Shown: piece after piece, positions 54,268 to 63,491 of the stretch | How the letters are laid out: the number at the start of each line of letters is the position of its first letter | How positions within the stretch are numbered: the stretch's first letter is position 1 | Origin: Geminocystis sp. NIES-3709 | GTDB taxonomy: Bacteria > Cyanobacteriota > Cyanobacteriia > Cyanobacteriales > Cyanobacteriaceae | NCBI RefSeq assembly: GCF_001548115.1 | Contig: NZ_AP014821.1 | Span: forward strand, 1,801,262-1,865,261 | DNA: 64,000 nucleotides | Direction: 5' to 3' | Translations under genes and position numbers: made by a program | Notes under the pieces: generated by a model | Database searches by the model: none | What the model was told of the DNA's origin: nothing | Seen by the model: the letters and a program-made list of their open reading frames with translations, nothing else

Positions 54268-55863
54268 CTAAATAGGTGTGTGATAAATCATAATTAATTG
54301 TCTTTGAGGATTATATACTTCTACAAGGATTTTATATTTTGTACTAATATATTGATAATTTTTTTCTACTTGCTCAATATGAGTATTTATCTGTTTTTCC
54401 TGTTCATTATTTTTAGTCAAACGGTTGAGATTTGATAGGGATGCAATTTTCTTTAAATATTCTTCGGCTAAAAAGATCTTAACAGTACTCTTATCTACAC
54501 TATAGCTACATCTTAATTCACCATTGTTACAAATGTTTTTTAACTCATTCTTAATTTCTTCTCGAACTATTGCTTGTTTTAATTCTGATTTAGCTGTTTC
54601 TAGTTGTTTAGTGGTATTTATTTCTAAATCTTTGATTTCTTTAGTGATTAGGGTATTTGGAGATATTTTTTTTAAGGAATTTATCGCATTTTCCCATAAA
54701 GATACAGCTTTTGTCCATTGATTATTTTTTTGAGATTCTAAGGCTAAGTCAATTGTTTTTTGAGCCTGATTTTTTATATTTAGTGCATTTTTTTCTGTGG
54801 TAATTTGTTTTTGTATCTTTATCAAATTAGCTAAATAAGTATTTAAAATTTGTTCTTTCTCTTGGTAGGCTTTCGTTAAAGGTTCGATCGATTCTATTTG
54901 TTTGATCGCAGTTTCCCAACGTTTTTCTATATTTTCTAAATCAGTTAGTGTTGTAATTTGTTTTTCTTTATTCTCAATTTCTGTAGCTAAATTTTGAGCT
55001 TTAATTAAATTTTCTTCGGCTTGTTTTTCTTTAATGATATTATTTTCAGTAACAGTTAATTGATTTTGATATAAACTTAATTTTTCCTGTTTAAAACTTT
55101 GTAAATCTTCTATGGTTATTGATTTAATAAGCTCAATTGCTTGTTGCCAAAAACTTTTAATTCTATTCCATTCATCAATAGATAAGGGAAGATTTTTAGT
55201 CAAACTTTTAGAATCTTTTTCTAACTGTAAAGCCGTCAATAATTGCTCTAACTGATTAACTTCATTTTCATATTGTTTGATAAAAAAAGTAGCTTCTTCA
55301 TGAAATTTTGACCAAGGAGGGATTCTTTTTAACTCATTAATTGCCGTAATTAAACTTAATTGTAAATTTTTAATATTTTCTTCTGTTAAATCTTGAGATT
55401 TATCTTTAAATTGACTAGAAATTGATGTTTCTTTCTCTGCAATTACACTACAATTTCCTAATACGCAAGGGCGAGTAAAATAGTAAAAAATTCCTACAAT
55501 TCCTAAAGAGAAGATTCCTAAAATAGAAATAATAAAACCTATAGAAAAATTTTGAGATGTATAGTAATTTTTTTTGTTTAAAACTTCTAAATTTTGTTCA
55601 ATCTTACTAAAATAAATTTTTTCTGCATCATGAAAATCTCGAATAATAAAATTATCAACTATTTGATATTCTTCCAATATATTCTTAATTCGATCGATTA
55701 ATTCAGGATTAGATTCATTAATTAAAATCACTAAATAATTATCTTCCTTAAAACAGTCAATTTCAAATCGATCGAGGCTTTCAAAATTATCAGGAATTAT
55801 CTCATAAAATTTATGTTTTAAAGTCTCACAATCAATATTGTCACCAATAGCAGTTTTAATCAT
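54268..55863 (-). CDS. Hypothetical membrane protein with long coiled coil
   Basis: 531 residues. The N-terminal about 105 residues are soluble (MIKTAIGDNIDCETLKHKF), one membrane segment is at about 108-130 (IGFIISILGIFSLGIVGIFY), and a long Glu/Lys/Gln-rich helical region (about 155-500) shows heptad patterns with an internal repeated KAVSLWENAI/FWQQAIELI-type motif. It ends with a strand-rich piece (KILVEVYNPQRQLIMIYHTP). No family recognised. Could be a tetratricopeptide-like scaffold anchored in the membrane. Confidence 0.6.
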   Translation of the reverse strand: MIKTAIGDNIDCETLKHKFYEIIPDNFESLDRFEIDCFKEDNYLVILINESNPELIDRIKNILEEYQIVDNFIIRDFHDAEKIYFSKIEQNLEVLNKKNYYTSQNFSIGFIISILGIFSLGIVGIFYYFTRPCVLGNCSVIAEKETSISSQFKDKSQDLTEENIKNLQLSLITAINELKRIPPWSKFHEEATFFIKQYENEVNQLEQLLTALQLEKDSKSLTKNLPLSIDEWNRIKSFWQQAIELIKSITIEDLQSFKQEKLSLYQNQLTVTENNIIKEKQAEENLIKAQNLATEIENKEKQITTLTDLENIEKRWETAIKQIESIEPLTKAYQEKEQILNTYLANLIKIQKQITTEKNALNIKNQAQKTIDLALESQKNNQWTKAVSLWENAINSLKKISPNTLITKEIKDLEINTTKQLETAKSELKQAIVREEIKNELKNICNNGELRCSYSVDKSTVKIFLAEEYLKKIASLSNLNRLTKNNEQEKQINTHIEQVEKNYQYISTKYKILVEVYNPQRQLIMIYHTPI

Positions 55864-56097
55864 GGTAAATTTAACAAAAAGAAAATATTAAAAGGTTATT
55901 TTCGAGAGAAAATTTTGCCTTAAAAAGTACAGTAATATCCAATAATTTATAGTTTTGAATCAATTATTATCACTATTCCCTATTCCCTCTCTTTATCTAT
56001 AATTTTATATCGAACTGAGGTTAAAATTCTATTCTTTCTCTCTCAAAAAAATTTTTAATAATTATCTGGATAACCTTGAGGGTAAATAATTTCTTGA

Positions 56098-57771
56098 TTA
56101 AGAAGTTGCATTACGCGATCGAGCAATACGATAACTTAAGAAAATAACAGGGACAATTCCCACTAATATAATAGCTAAAGCAGGAGCAGAGGCTTCAATC
56201 AGTCTTTCATCAGAGGCGTATTGATAAACCCTTACCGCTAAGGTATCAAAGTTGAAAGGACGCATAACTAGAGTTGCCGGTAATTCTTTCATCACATCAA
56301 CAAAAACTAACATTACAGCCGTTAAAATACCTCCCCACATTAGTGGTAAATGAACTTTAAATAGGGTAGAAAATGCCCCATAACCGAGACTACGAGAAGC
56401 ATCATCCAGATTGGGTTTAATTTTGCTTAAACTAGATTCGATCGTATTGAAAGATACTGCTAAAAATCTAACTAAATAAGCATAAACTAAGGCAACGATT
56501 GTGCCACTGAGTAACAATCCGGTAGAAATATTAAAATGATTGAGCATCCAACTATCGAGACTATTATCAAAAATACCTAAAGGGATAAGAATACCAACCG
56601 CAATAACTGAACCCGGAATAGCGTAACCCATAGAGGAAATTCGCACGGAAATATTGAGAATAGTATTAGGTATCAATCTTTGTCCGTAAGCCATAATTAA
56701 ACCAATGAGAATAGCGACAATAGCACTAATTACCGCCACGATAAGACTATTTTTAGTCAAATCCCAAAAAGTATCATTAAGAGTTTCTTCTCGATTACGA
56801 ATAGTTAAATCTAATAGATAGATAGTTGGTAAAACAAATCCTAAAATCACAGGAATAGCACAGGTAGCAAAAGCGATGATACTGCGCCACCAGTTCAAAC
56901 AAAAACGGGGTATTTGTTGATTAATTGCATTGGTTTGATAATAACGGGCATTGGATCTCGATCGACGTTCTAAAAAGATTAAGATCAAAATAAATATCAT
57001 GAGAAAAGAAGCTAATTGTGCCGCAGCAACTCTTTCTCCCATCCCAAACCATGTACGATAAATGCCTGTTGTAAAGGTGCTTATACCAAAATATTGTACT
57101 GTACCAAAATCATTTAAAGTCTCCATCAAGGCTAACGCTAAACCAGCTACAATGGAAGGACGAGCTAAAGGCAGCGCTACTTTGAAGAAACTTTGCCAAG
57201 GATTATAACCCAACGATCGACTAGCCTCAACAGTACATACAGACTGTTCTAAAAAAGCAACTCTCGCTAAGAGATAAACGTAGGGATATAATACTAGTAC
57301 TAACAACACGATGGCCCCTCCGATATTGCGAATAGAGGGAAACCAATAATCATCAACACTTTCCCATCCAAAAATATCCCTTAACCAGATTTGGAGCGGT
57401 CCAAAATACTCTAACATACTGGTATAACTATAGGCCAGAATATAAGCAGGAGCGGCCAACGGCATTAATAATAACCATTCAAAAATACTAGATCCCACAA
57501 ACTGACACATAGTTACCAACCATGCACAACTAACCCCAATCACTAGCACACCAACACTAACACCGATCATTAAAACAAGGGAGTTAATAATATAATCTTT
57601 TAGCACCGTATCTCTTAAATGTTGCCAAATATCCTGATGATCAGCAAAAACACTGGTAACAACGGTAAGAATCGGTAAAGAGATTAAAATTGCGATCGAC
57701 GCTAAGGATATATACCATATATAGGTTGGTACTTGATTTAGCCAAGATTGTGAGAGGGAATGTGTTTTCAT
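56098..57771 (-). CDS. futB: Fe(III)-type ABC transporter permease
   Basis: 557 residues with about 12 membrane segments arranged as two fused permease halves. Each half carries an EAA-type loop: EASRSLGYNPWQSFFKVALP and DASRSLGYGAFSTLFKVHLP. This doubled layout is that of FutB/SfuB/FbpB ferric iron permeases. The binding protein and ATPase genes are not adjacent. Iron is the best guess; thiamine or sulfate-like substrates are less likely. The start is 33 bp after the Omp85 stop. Confidence 0.85.
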   Translation of the reverse strand: MKTHSLSQSWLNQVPTYIWYISLASIAILISLPILTVVTSVFADHQDIWQHLRDTVLKDYIINSLVLMIGVSVGVLVIGVSCAWLVTMCQFVGSSIFEWLLLMPLAAPAYILAYSYTSMLEYFGPLQIWLRDIFGWESVDDYWFPSIRNIGGAIVLLVLVLYPYVYLLARVAFLEQSVCTVEASRSLGYNPWQSFFKVALPLARPSIVAGLALALMETLNDFGTVQYFGISTFTTGIYRTWFGMGERVAAAQLASFLMIFILILIFLERRSRSNARYYQTNAINQQIPRFCLNWWRSIIAFATCAIPVILGFVLPTIYLLDLTIRNREETLNDTFWDLTKNSLIVAVISAIVAILIGLIMAYGQRLIPNTILNISVRISSMGYAIPGSVIAVGILIPLGIFDNSLDSWMLNHFNISTGLLLSGTIVALVYAYLVRFLAVSFNTIESSLSKIKPNLDDASRSLGYGAFSTLFKVHLPLMWGGILTAVMLVFVDVMKELPATLVMRPFNFDTLAVRVYQYASDERLIEASAPALAIILVGIVPVIFLSYRIARSRNATS

Positions 57772-57804
57772 TATTTCTAGTTCCTAATTTCCAATTCCTA
57801 TTAC

Positions 57805-60081
57805 TTAGAATTTTTCGCCGATACCAAAATGGACACGACTATCTCCATCATTATTGATAGCATAATCGATACGAATAGGACCCACAGGAGACTGGACTCT
57901 CACTCCTAAACCGTAACCAAAACCATCACCACTTAAACCTCTTACTTCGGAAGGTTTACCGATAACAGCACTACCGGATCCTAAGTTACTACCATAGTCA
58001 AAAAATACTGCACCGCCTAAAAAAGAGACAATGGGAAAACGATATTCTGCGGTAGCTTGGAAGTACGATCGACCATTGCCTAAATCTCCCTCTCCATAAC
58101 CTCGAACAGAATTACTACCACCAAGAACAAAGGCTTCATAGGGAGGCAAATCACCTATTACGGTTCCCGCTTGAAAATTAAAGGCTAGAGTTTGAGGGCC
58201 TTTAACAAAGTCAAAATTGATCAATTTCAATGGTAAATAGTAACTGTAATTTGCTCTAACTCGATTATATAAAATAGATGTAAGAGGAACGGTTTGTTCC
58301 ATCCCGAACAGTAATAAACTACCACTGGTGGGACGTAAAGTATTGTCTCTGGTATCTTGGGACGCATTGAATCTCAAGGTAATCAAGTCATCAACACCAC
58401 TATTGTTAAAAGCTAATTTTTGATTGCCAAAGGCTTCAGCTGATCGAGGGGAAAGATCGCCGTCAGCATCTTGTACTTCTATATTTTGATATTGGATTCC
58501 TGCACTCAAAACCCATTCGGCTGGGGTAAAAGGATCGTCTGACAAAGGACGAGAAAAAGATATTCCTGCCCCCGTACGCACTACCCTTGGACTATCGTCA
58601 TTAACTTCTGTACGGATGGTTTCTGTATCTGTACCATCATAAACAAGAGAAATCGATCGACGACGGAAAAGATTAGCTGTATAAGAAGTACGATAAGGAT
58701 CCCCCCCAATCCAAGGATCTTGAAAACTGAGATCAAATAATAACTCTCTTTCCCCTAACTGAAATTCCACTCCTAGAGTTTGATTATTACCCCCAAAATT
58801 TCGTTCTTGATAACTAACAGTACCAAATAAACCACTACTAGAACTTATACCAGCACCTGCTCCTAAAGAACCACTTTTCCCTTCAACTACGTCAACATTC
58901 ATCACAACTTCAGAAGGATCTTGACCCGGACTAAAGGATAGTTTTACATCCTCAAAAATCCCTAAACCGAAAACTCTTTGTAAATCTTGTTGTGCTGTGC
59001 GACGATTAAAAACATCTCCCGGTTCTAGTTTCATTTCTCTGGTAACGATAAAATCTCTGGTTTTACCATTTACTTCTTCTTGTTCATCGTTAAAAAATCT
59101 GACTTTTATATTCTCTAGTTTTCCTTCTGCAATAACAAGAGTTACAACTCCTTCGGGACTAATTTGAGGTGCTCCGACTACTTGCGCTAAGTCATAGCCA
59201 TTATCAGTGTACCATTTATTGAGTTCGGTAATGCCTTCTTGTAAGTCTCGTAAGTTTAAAATTCGGCCGTATTGTTCAGCGAAAGCTTTATCAATTACTT
59301 CTTGGGGTAATAAAGAACTTTGTCCGTCACTTTTGGCAGGAAGGGTATCGATTTCTATTTTGTTTAAAACTGGGTTCGGTTGTAAGTCATAGGTAATTTT
59401 TACCCCATACTGAGTATCTTCTGGAGTTACTTTAACATTACTAAAATATCCTGTGGCATAGATAGCGTTAATGTCTTCTTGTAATCTCGATCGAGTAGTT
59501 GTACGTCCCGGATTAGTTCTAATGGTGTTATATACTAAATCTCTCAATTCTCCATCTACCCCAACAATATCGACTTCTGAAACTAATACTCTAGCTTCTT
59601 CTGATGATGTTTCTGGGTTTGTTTGAGAGGGAGTTGTTTCTGGGGTTGTTTGAGAGGGAGTTGTTTCTGGGGTTGTTTGAGAGGGAGTTGTTTCTGGGGT
59701 TGATTGAGGGGGAGTTGTTTCTGGGGTTGATTGAGGGGGAGTTGTTTCTGGGTTTGTTTGAGGGGGAGTTGTTTCTGTTTGTGCAATTAAATTTTTTGAA
59801 TTTTCTTTCTCAGATATGTCTGGAAATAAGACAGGAATTGGAATAGAAGATAAAAGAGGTTGAGGTTGAGGTTGAGGTGGCAATGCGATCGTATTTTTAC
59901 TTAATTCATCCGCAGGGGTTACAGGGATAGGAATAGAGGCCGTGAAAGTTTCAGATTCGGTCATCGCCTTGATAGGAGAAGCGAGGCCTAAACTAGAGAG
60001 TAAAGTAAATACGAGAGTTTTTCGCCAAAACAGTTTTTTATCAAATTCTGATCGAGCAGCGCCGCCTTTTAGGGATGACAT
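57805..60081 (-). CDS. bamA: Omp85/BamA outer-membrane assembly factor
   Basis: 758 residues from ATG 60081, which has an AGGGAA ribosome site; a GTG at 60180 would add 33 residues. Signal peptide at about 18-39 (TLVFTLLSSLGLASPIKA). Then a Pro-rich linker with six ETTPxQxxP repeats, POTRA domains (about 165-400, RVLVSEVDIVGVDGELRDLV onward), and a 16-strand barrel with VRGYGEGDLGNGRSYF and a final FGIGEKF. It inserts barrel proteins into the outer membrane; it is the cyanobacterial Toc75 homologue. purC lies just upstream. Confidence 0.93.
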   Translation of the reverse strand: MSSLKGGAARSEFDKKLFWRKTLVFTLLSSLGLASPIKAMTESETFTASIPIPVTPADELSKNTIALPPQPQPQPLLSSIPIPVLFPDISEKENSKNLIAQTETTPPQTNPETTPPQSTPETTPPQSTPETTPSQTTPETTPSQTTPETTPSQTNPETSSEEARVLVSEVDIVGVDGELRDLVYNTIRTNPGRTTTRSRLQEDINAIYATGYFSNVKVTPEDTQYGVKITYDLQPNPVLNKIEIDTLPAKSDGQSSLLPQEVIDKAFAEQYGRILNLRDLQEGITELNKWYTDNGYDLAQVVGAPQISPEGVVTLVIAEGKLENIKVRFFNDEQEEVNGKTRDFIVTREMKLEPGDVFNRRTAQQDLQRVFGLGIFEDVKLSFSPGQDPSEVVMNVDVVEGKSGSLGAGAGISSSSGLFGTVSYQERNFGGNNQTLGVEFQLGERELLFDLSFQDPWIGGDPYRTSYTANLFRRRSISLVYDGTDTETIRTEVNDDSPRVVRTGAGISFSRPLSDDPFTPAEWVLSAGIQYQNIEVQDADGDLSPRSAEAFGNQKLAFNNSGVDDLITLRFNASQDTRDNTLRPTSGSLLLFGMEQTVPLTSILYNRVRANYSYYLPLKLINFDFVKGPQTLAFNFQAGTVIGDLPPYEAFVLGGSNSVRGYGEGDLGNGRSYFQATAEYRFPIVSFLGGAVFFDYGSNLGSGSAVIGKPSEVRGLSGDGFGYGLGVRVQSPVGPIRIDYAINNDGDSRVHFGIGEKF
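59617..59778 (-). repeat. Tandem 27-bp coding repeat in the Omp85 gene
   Basis: Six copies of a nine-residue unit (ETTPPQSTP / ETTPSQTTP) encoded by a 27-bp repeat with third-unit variants. It lies between the signal peptide and the first POTRA domain. Such arrays vary in copy number by slippage and are probably a flexible spacer. On the other strand the same repeat creates a spurious open frame. Confidence 0.85.
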
Positions 60082-60222
60082 ACTATTCCCTTTCAAAATC
60101 TCAAAAGGAAACTTAACAAGAGATTTATTCTGATTATCGGTTAAAGAACTAGATTTTATTTTGTTGTTTTTCACTGCCACACACCAATTTTAATTTAATT
60201 GCAATTATTGTTTTAAAATATA

Positions 60223-60966
60223 CTAACTATTTTTCAGTTTTTCAATTTGAGTTAACACTCTTTGTTGTACTTGCTGATATGCTGACTCCACTTTACCTAA
60301 ATCTCGGCGAAAGCGATCCTTATCCAAGACTCTTTTTTCTATATCTTGTTCCAAACAATCCCATAAACGACAGGTGTCTGGACTAATTTCATCGGCTAAA
60401 ATGATATTTCCTTCCCTATCTAAACCAAATTCTAGTTTAAAATCTACCAAAGTAATGTCACAACTGGCAAAAAATTCTATCAGATATTGATTAACTTTAA
60501 GAGCATTTTTTTTCAATACAGATATTTGTTCGGGAGTCGCTACATTTAATAGTGTAAGTCGATCGATTGTCAAGAGAGGATCTCCCAAATCATCATTTTT
60601 TAAGTAAAATTCTACCAATGGAAAAGGTAATTTTTGTCCTTCTGGTAAACCTGTTTGTTTACATAAACTTCCGGCCGCAATATTTCTCACTACTACTTCT
60701 AAAGGAATAATTTCCACCGCTTTTACCAACATTTCTCTTTCTGACTTTTGAGCCAAAAAATGAGTTTCAATCCCCTTCTCGCCTAAAAGAATAAGCAATG
60801 CGGAAGAAATTGTACAGTTTATACTCCCTTTTCCCTCGATCGTGCCTTTTTTTTGAGCATTAAATGCGGTTGCGTCATCTTTAAAATAAGTTAGATATTC
60901 TCGATCGTTTTCGGTAGTATAAACTATTTTCGCTTTACCTTCATATAGTTTTGTCGATGTTGACAT
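60223..60966 (-). CDS. purC: SAICAR synthetase PurC
   Basis: 247 residues from ATG 60966; GTG 60972 is a weaker alternative. Motifs LYEGKAKIVYTT, FKDDATAFNAQKKGTIEGKG, VVRNIAAGSLCKQTGLPEG and ILADEISPDTCRLWD are those of the family. It catalyses the aspartate-adding step of purine synthesis. A purC-omp85 order is also known in other cyanobacteria and supports both calls. Confidence 0.96.
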   Translation of the reverse strand: MSTSTKLYEGKAKIVYTTENDREYLTYFKDDATAFNAQKKGTIEGKGSINCTISSALLILLGEKGIETHFLAQKSEREMLVKAVEIIPLEVVVRNIAAGSLCKQTGLPEGQKLPFPLVEFYLKNDDLGDPLLTIDRLTLLNVATPEQISVLKKNALKVNQYLIEFFASCDITLVDFKLEFGLDREGNIILADEISPDTCRLWDCLEQDIEKRVLDKDRFRRDLGKVESAYQQVQQRVLTQIEKLKNS

Positions 60967-60972
60967 AATCAC

Positions 60973-62013
60973 AAATTCTTTAATAGAAAAAACTTAAGTA
61001 ATTAGATTATATCATTACAATTGCAATCATCTAGGAAAAGAAAATGAAAGGACAATTGCATCAAAAATTTTAACAAAAACGATAAATATTGATAATAATT
61101 TTGTCTCTAATAAATTGGAAATAAAATCAACTTTAAATATTAGTGTTTACGTTCAAAAGTAATTAATATCGACAGAGTTAACATTTTTAAAATTAGCACA
61201 AAATATTGAAAATACTACTAAATTATTAGAATTTATTAAATATTGAAATTCTTGAATCATTAATAAAAATAACTAAAATTTTAGAGTTGTTTGCAAATCG
61301 CCAAATCAGGATTTAAGCACCAACTACCTTGATACCTTTAATATTAAACAACAGAATTACCTCATACTTAAGAGTTGGAAGTAACAAACCATTTTTGTGA
61401 AAGTCTTACAAATAATTTTATAGAGGATTGTTAAAAAAATATGGAATAAATTTAACAGGTATTATACAAGAAGATTTTAATAATTATTTAATATAGAATT
61501 TATTTTTTGTTAGCTTTTTTAATATTATTTTCATTTCAAAAGAAAAATTTTTTTTGCTTTTTCATAACAAATAAATTGGATTTAATAATATAGCAATTCT
61601 AAATAATAGTTAATCATTTGTGATAATTTTAGATTAGATACTTTTAATTATTAAATTCTAATAGCTGATAGCTGACTGCTGATCAAACATAATTATTTTT
61701 CCCGACTCATATAGCAGGGGATTTTCATTCTCAAAAAGGGTATGAAATCCAGAGATTTTTAATTAATAATTAATAAATTAATAGAAAAAAACTCAATATT
61801 TTTGGAGGAAATTAACTCACTTTGGTAGAGTTATGCTATGAGGAATGAAATTTATTTTTTTGCGAGATAATGATTTTCATCAATAAACCGCTTTGCAATA
61901 AATTGACAAAGCTAATAGATAAAATCAGCTAAAGCGATTAAATAAAATTCAATTTTACCCCGACTTTGAAAACGCCCTGCTCATATAGGAATGCTGTAGT
62001 AATATTTAACTTA
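60973..62013. other. Long AT-rich intergenic region
   Basis: 1041 bp with no supported gene. Small plausible coding scraps exist (for example LAQNIENTTKLLEFIKY on the plus strand, about 61190-61245) but no start or extended frame. Two related motifs, CCCGACTCATATAGCAGGGG (61701-61720) and CCCCGACT...GCCCTGCTCATATAG (about 61958-61988), occur about 260 bp apart. An ATATAGCAATTCT end (about 61589) and an AGCTGATAGCTGACTGCTG repeat (about 61661-61683) are also present. It looks like a graveyard of small elements. Confidence 0.5.
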
Positions 62014-62472
62014 TCAATTAATGGATTGAATCGTTTTTAATGCCTCTTCCACATGGGCTTTAAAATCTAACATAGAGTTAAAAATATGACGCACGATACC
62101 GTCTTTATCTATAACGTAGGTTACTCTACCCGGAAGAATAAAAAGGGTTGAAGGTACATCAAATAATTTTCTCACTTTACCTTCTCGATCGCTCAATAAA
62201 ATAAAAGGTAATTGATATTTATTAGCAAACTGCTGATGAGATTCCACCGAGTCACTACTGATACCAATAATTTCTGCCCCGGCTTCTTTAAATACATCAT
62301 AACTATCCCTAAAAGCACAGGATTCGGCTGTACATCCAGGAGTATCATCTTTAGGATAAAAATATACTACTACAGCTTTTTTACCTAAAAAGTCTTTTAA
62401 ACTAACGTTTTCACCCGTTGCTGAGGGTAAAGTAAAATCAGGGACTCGATCGCCGACTTGTAAACTTGTCAT
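62014..62472 (-). CDS. bcp: Bcp/PrxQ-type peroxiredoxin
   Basis: 152 residues. VVVYFYPKDDTPGCTAESCAF holds the peroxidatic Cys47 and, five residues later, the resolving Cys52 typical of PrxQ. Start MTSLQVGDRVPDFTLPSATG and the C-terminal dimer region agree. It reduces hydrogen and alkyl peroxides using thioredoxin. It is followed on the other side by a divergent trhO. Confidence 0.95.
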   Translation of the reverse strand: MTSLQVGDRVPDFTLPSATGENVSLKDFLGKKAVVVYFYPKDDTPGCTAESCAFRDSYDVFKEAGAEIIGISSDSVESHQQFANKYQLPFILLSDREGKVRKLFDVPSTLFILPGRVTYVIDKDGIVRHIFNSMLDFKAHVEEALKTIQSIN

Positions 62473-62630
62473 AATAGTTAATAATGAATACTAAATAGTT
62501 ATTAATTACAAAGCACATCTATTATACTCTTGTCTTTTGCTTTCCTTCATCAAAGATCGATCGAGTAGAGACAGGATTTAAGTATAATAAAAATACGTTT
62601 CTGTTTATTTGAGTAGAAAAAATAATTAAT

Positions 62631-63389
62631 ATGAGTTTTACGTTTGCTTCATTTTACCATTTTTTATTATTGGATAATTTGACGGATTTACAAACTAAAT
62701 TTTTAAGTTGGTGTAACAATGAAAAAATTAAAGGAACAATTTTAATTGCTCATGAAGGTATTAACGCTAATATTGTGGGAGAAAAAGAAAGGTTAAATAA
62801 AGTTGTTAATAATATAAAAAAAGAGTTAGATTATCAAGATTTTGAGATTAAATATACAGAACTAGAATTAATGCCATTTGAGCGGATGAAAGTCAAAATT
62901 AAACCAGAAATTATCACTTTTGGTATCGAAGAAGCAGATCCAAATAAACAAGTAGGAACTTATATTAAGCCTAAAGACTGGAATAATTTAATTTCTCAAT
63001 CTGATGTAAAATTAGTAGATACCCGCAATGAATATGAGTATAATATTGGTACTTTTAAAGGAGCAAAAAATCCGCATATTAATTCTTTTAAAGAGTTTAA
63101 TGATTATATAGAACAGAATTTAAACCCAGAAAAAGATCAGAAAGTAGCTTTATTTTGTACTGGTGGTATTCGTTGTGAAAAAGTTACTTCTTTGATGTTA
63201 AGTAAAGGTTTTAAAGAGGTTTATCATCTGCAAGGAGGTATTTTAAAATATTTAGAAGAAATACCCCAGGAAGAAAGTTTGTGGGAAGGGGAATGTTTCG
63301 TTTTTGATGAGAGAGTTGCGGTTGGACATGGTTTGGAAAAAGGTAGTTATCAATTATGTCCTCAAACCGGGGATCCTATTTTAGTTTAA
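62631..63389 (+). CDS. trhO: tRNA uridine(34) hydroxylase TrhO (rhodanese domain)
   Basis: 252 residues. An N-terminal acylphosphatase-like domain (residues 1-95, GTILIAHEGINANIVG) precedes a rhodanese domain with catalytic Cys176 in LFCTGGIRCEK. TrhO hydroxylates U34 of certain tRNAs as the first step to 5-methoxyuridine-type modifications; in older databases it is UPF0176. The length is slightly shorter than E. coli YceA because the C-terminal Cys-rich tail is reduced (CFVFDERVAVGHG present). Confidence 0.92.
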   Translation: MSFTFASFYHFLLLDNLTDLQTKFLSWCNNEKIKGTILIAHEGINANIVGEKERLNKVVNNIKKELDYQDFEIKYTELELMPFERMKVKIKPEIITFGIEEADPNKQVGTYIKPKDWNNLISQSDVKLVDTRNEYEYNIGTFKGAKNPHINSFKEFNDYIEQNLNPEKDQKVALFCTGGIRCEKVTSLMLSKGFKEVYHLQGGILKYLEEIPQEESLWEGECFVFDERVAVGHGLEKGSYQLCPQTGDPILV

Positions 63390-63400
63390 GCACAAAAAAA

Positions 63401-63425
63401 ACGATCGAACTTTACACTCGATCGT
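63401..63425 (-). terminator. Rho-independent terminator of the porin gene
   Basis: Perfect 8-bp stem ACGATCGA/TCGATCGT with a 9-nt loop. Read on the minus strand it is followed directly by a run of seven or eight T, so it fits the end of the porin transcript; on the plus strand there is no T run. The stem overlaps a CGATCG site. Confidence 0.75.
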
Positions 63426-63491
63426 GAGAGCGTCACTTTTAGTAATCGCTTAAAATAGAAGTAAGGTGTAAAAAACAAAACTGTAGGGCAA

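Noticed and set aside
59604-59846. 80-residue plus-strand frame with ELFLGLFER repeats
   Set aside because: Pure antisense of the 27-bp repeat in the Omp85 gene; no start signal.
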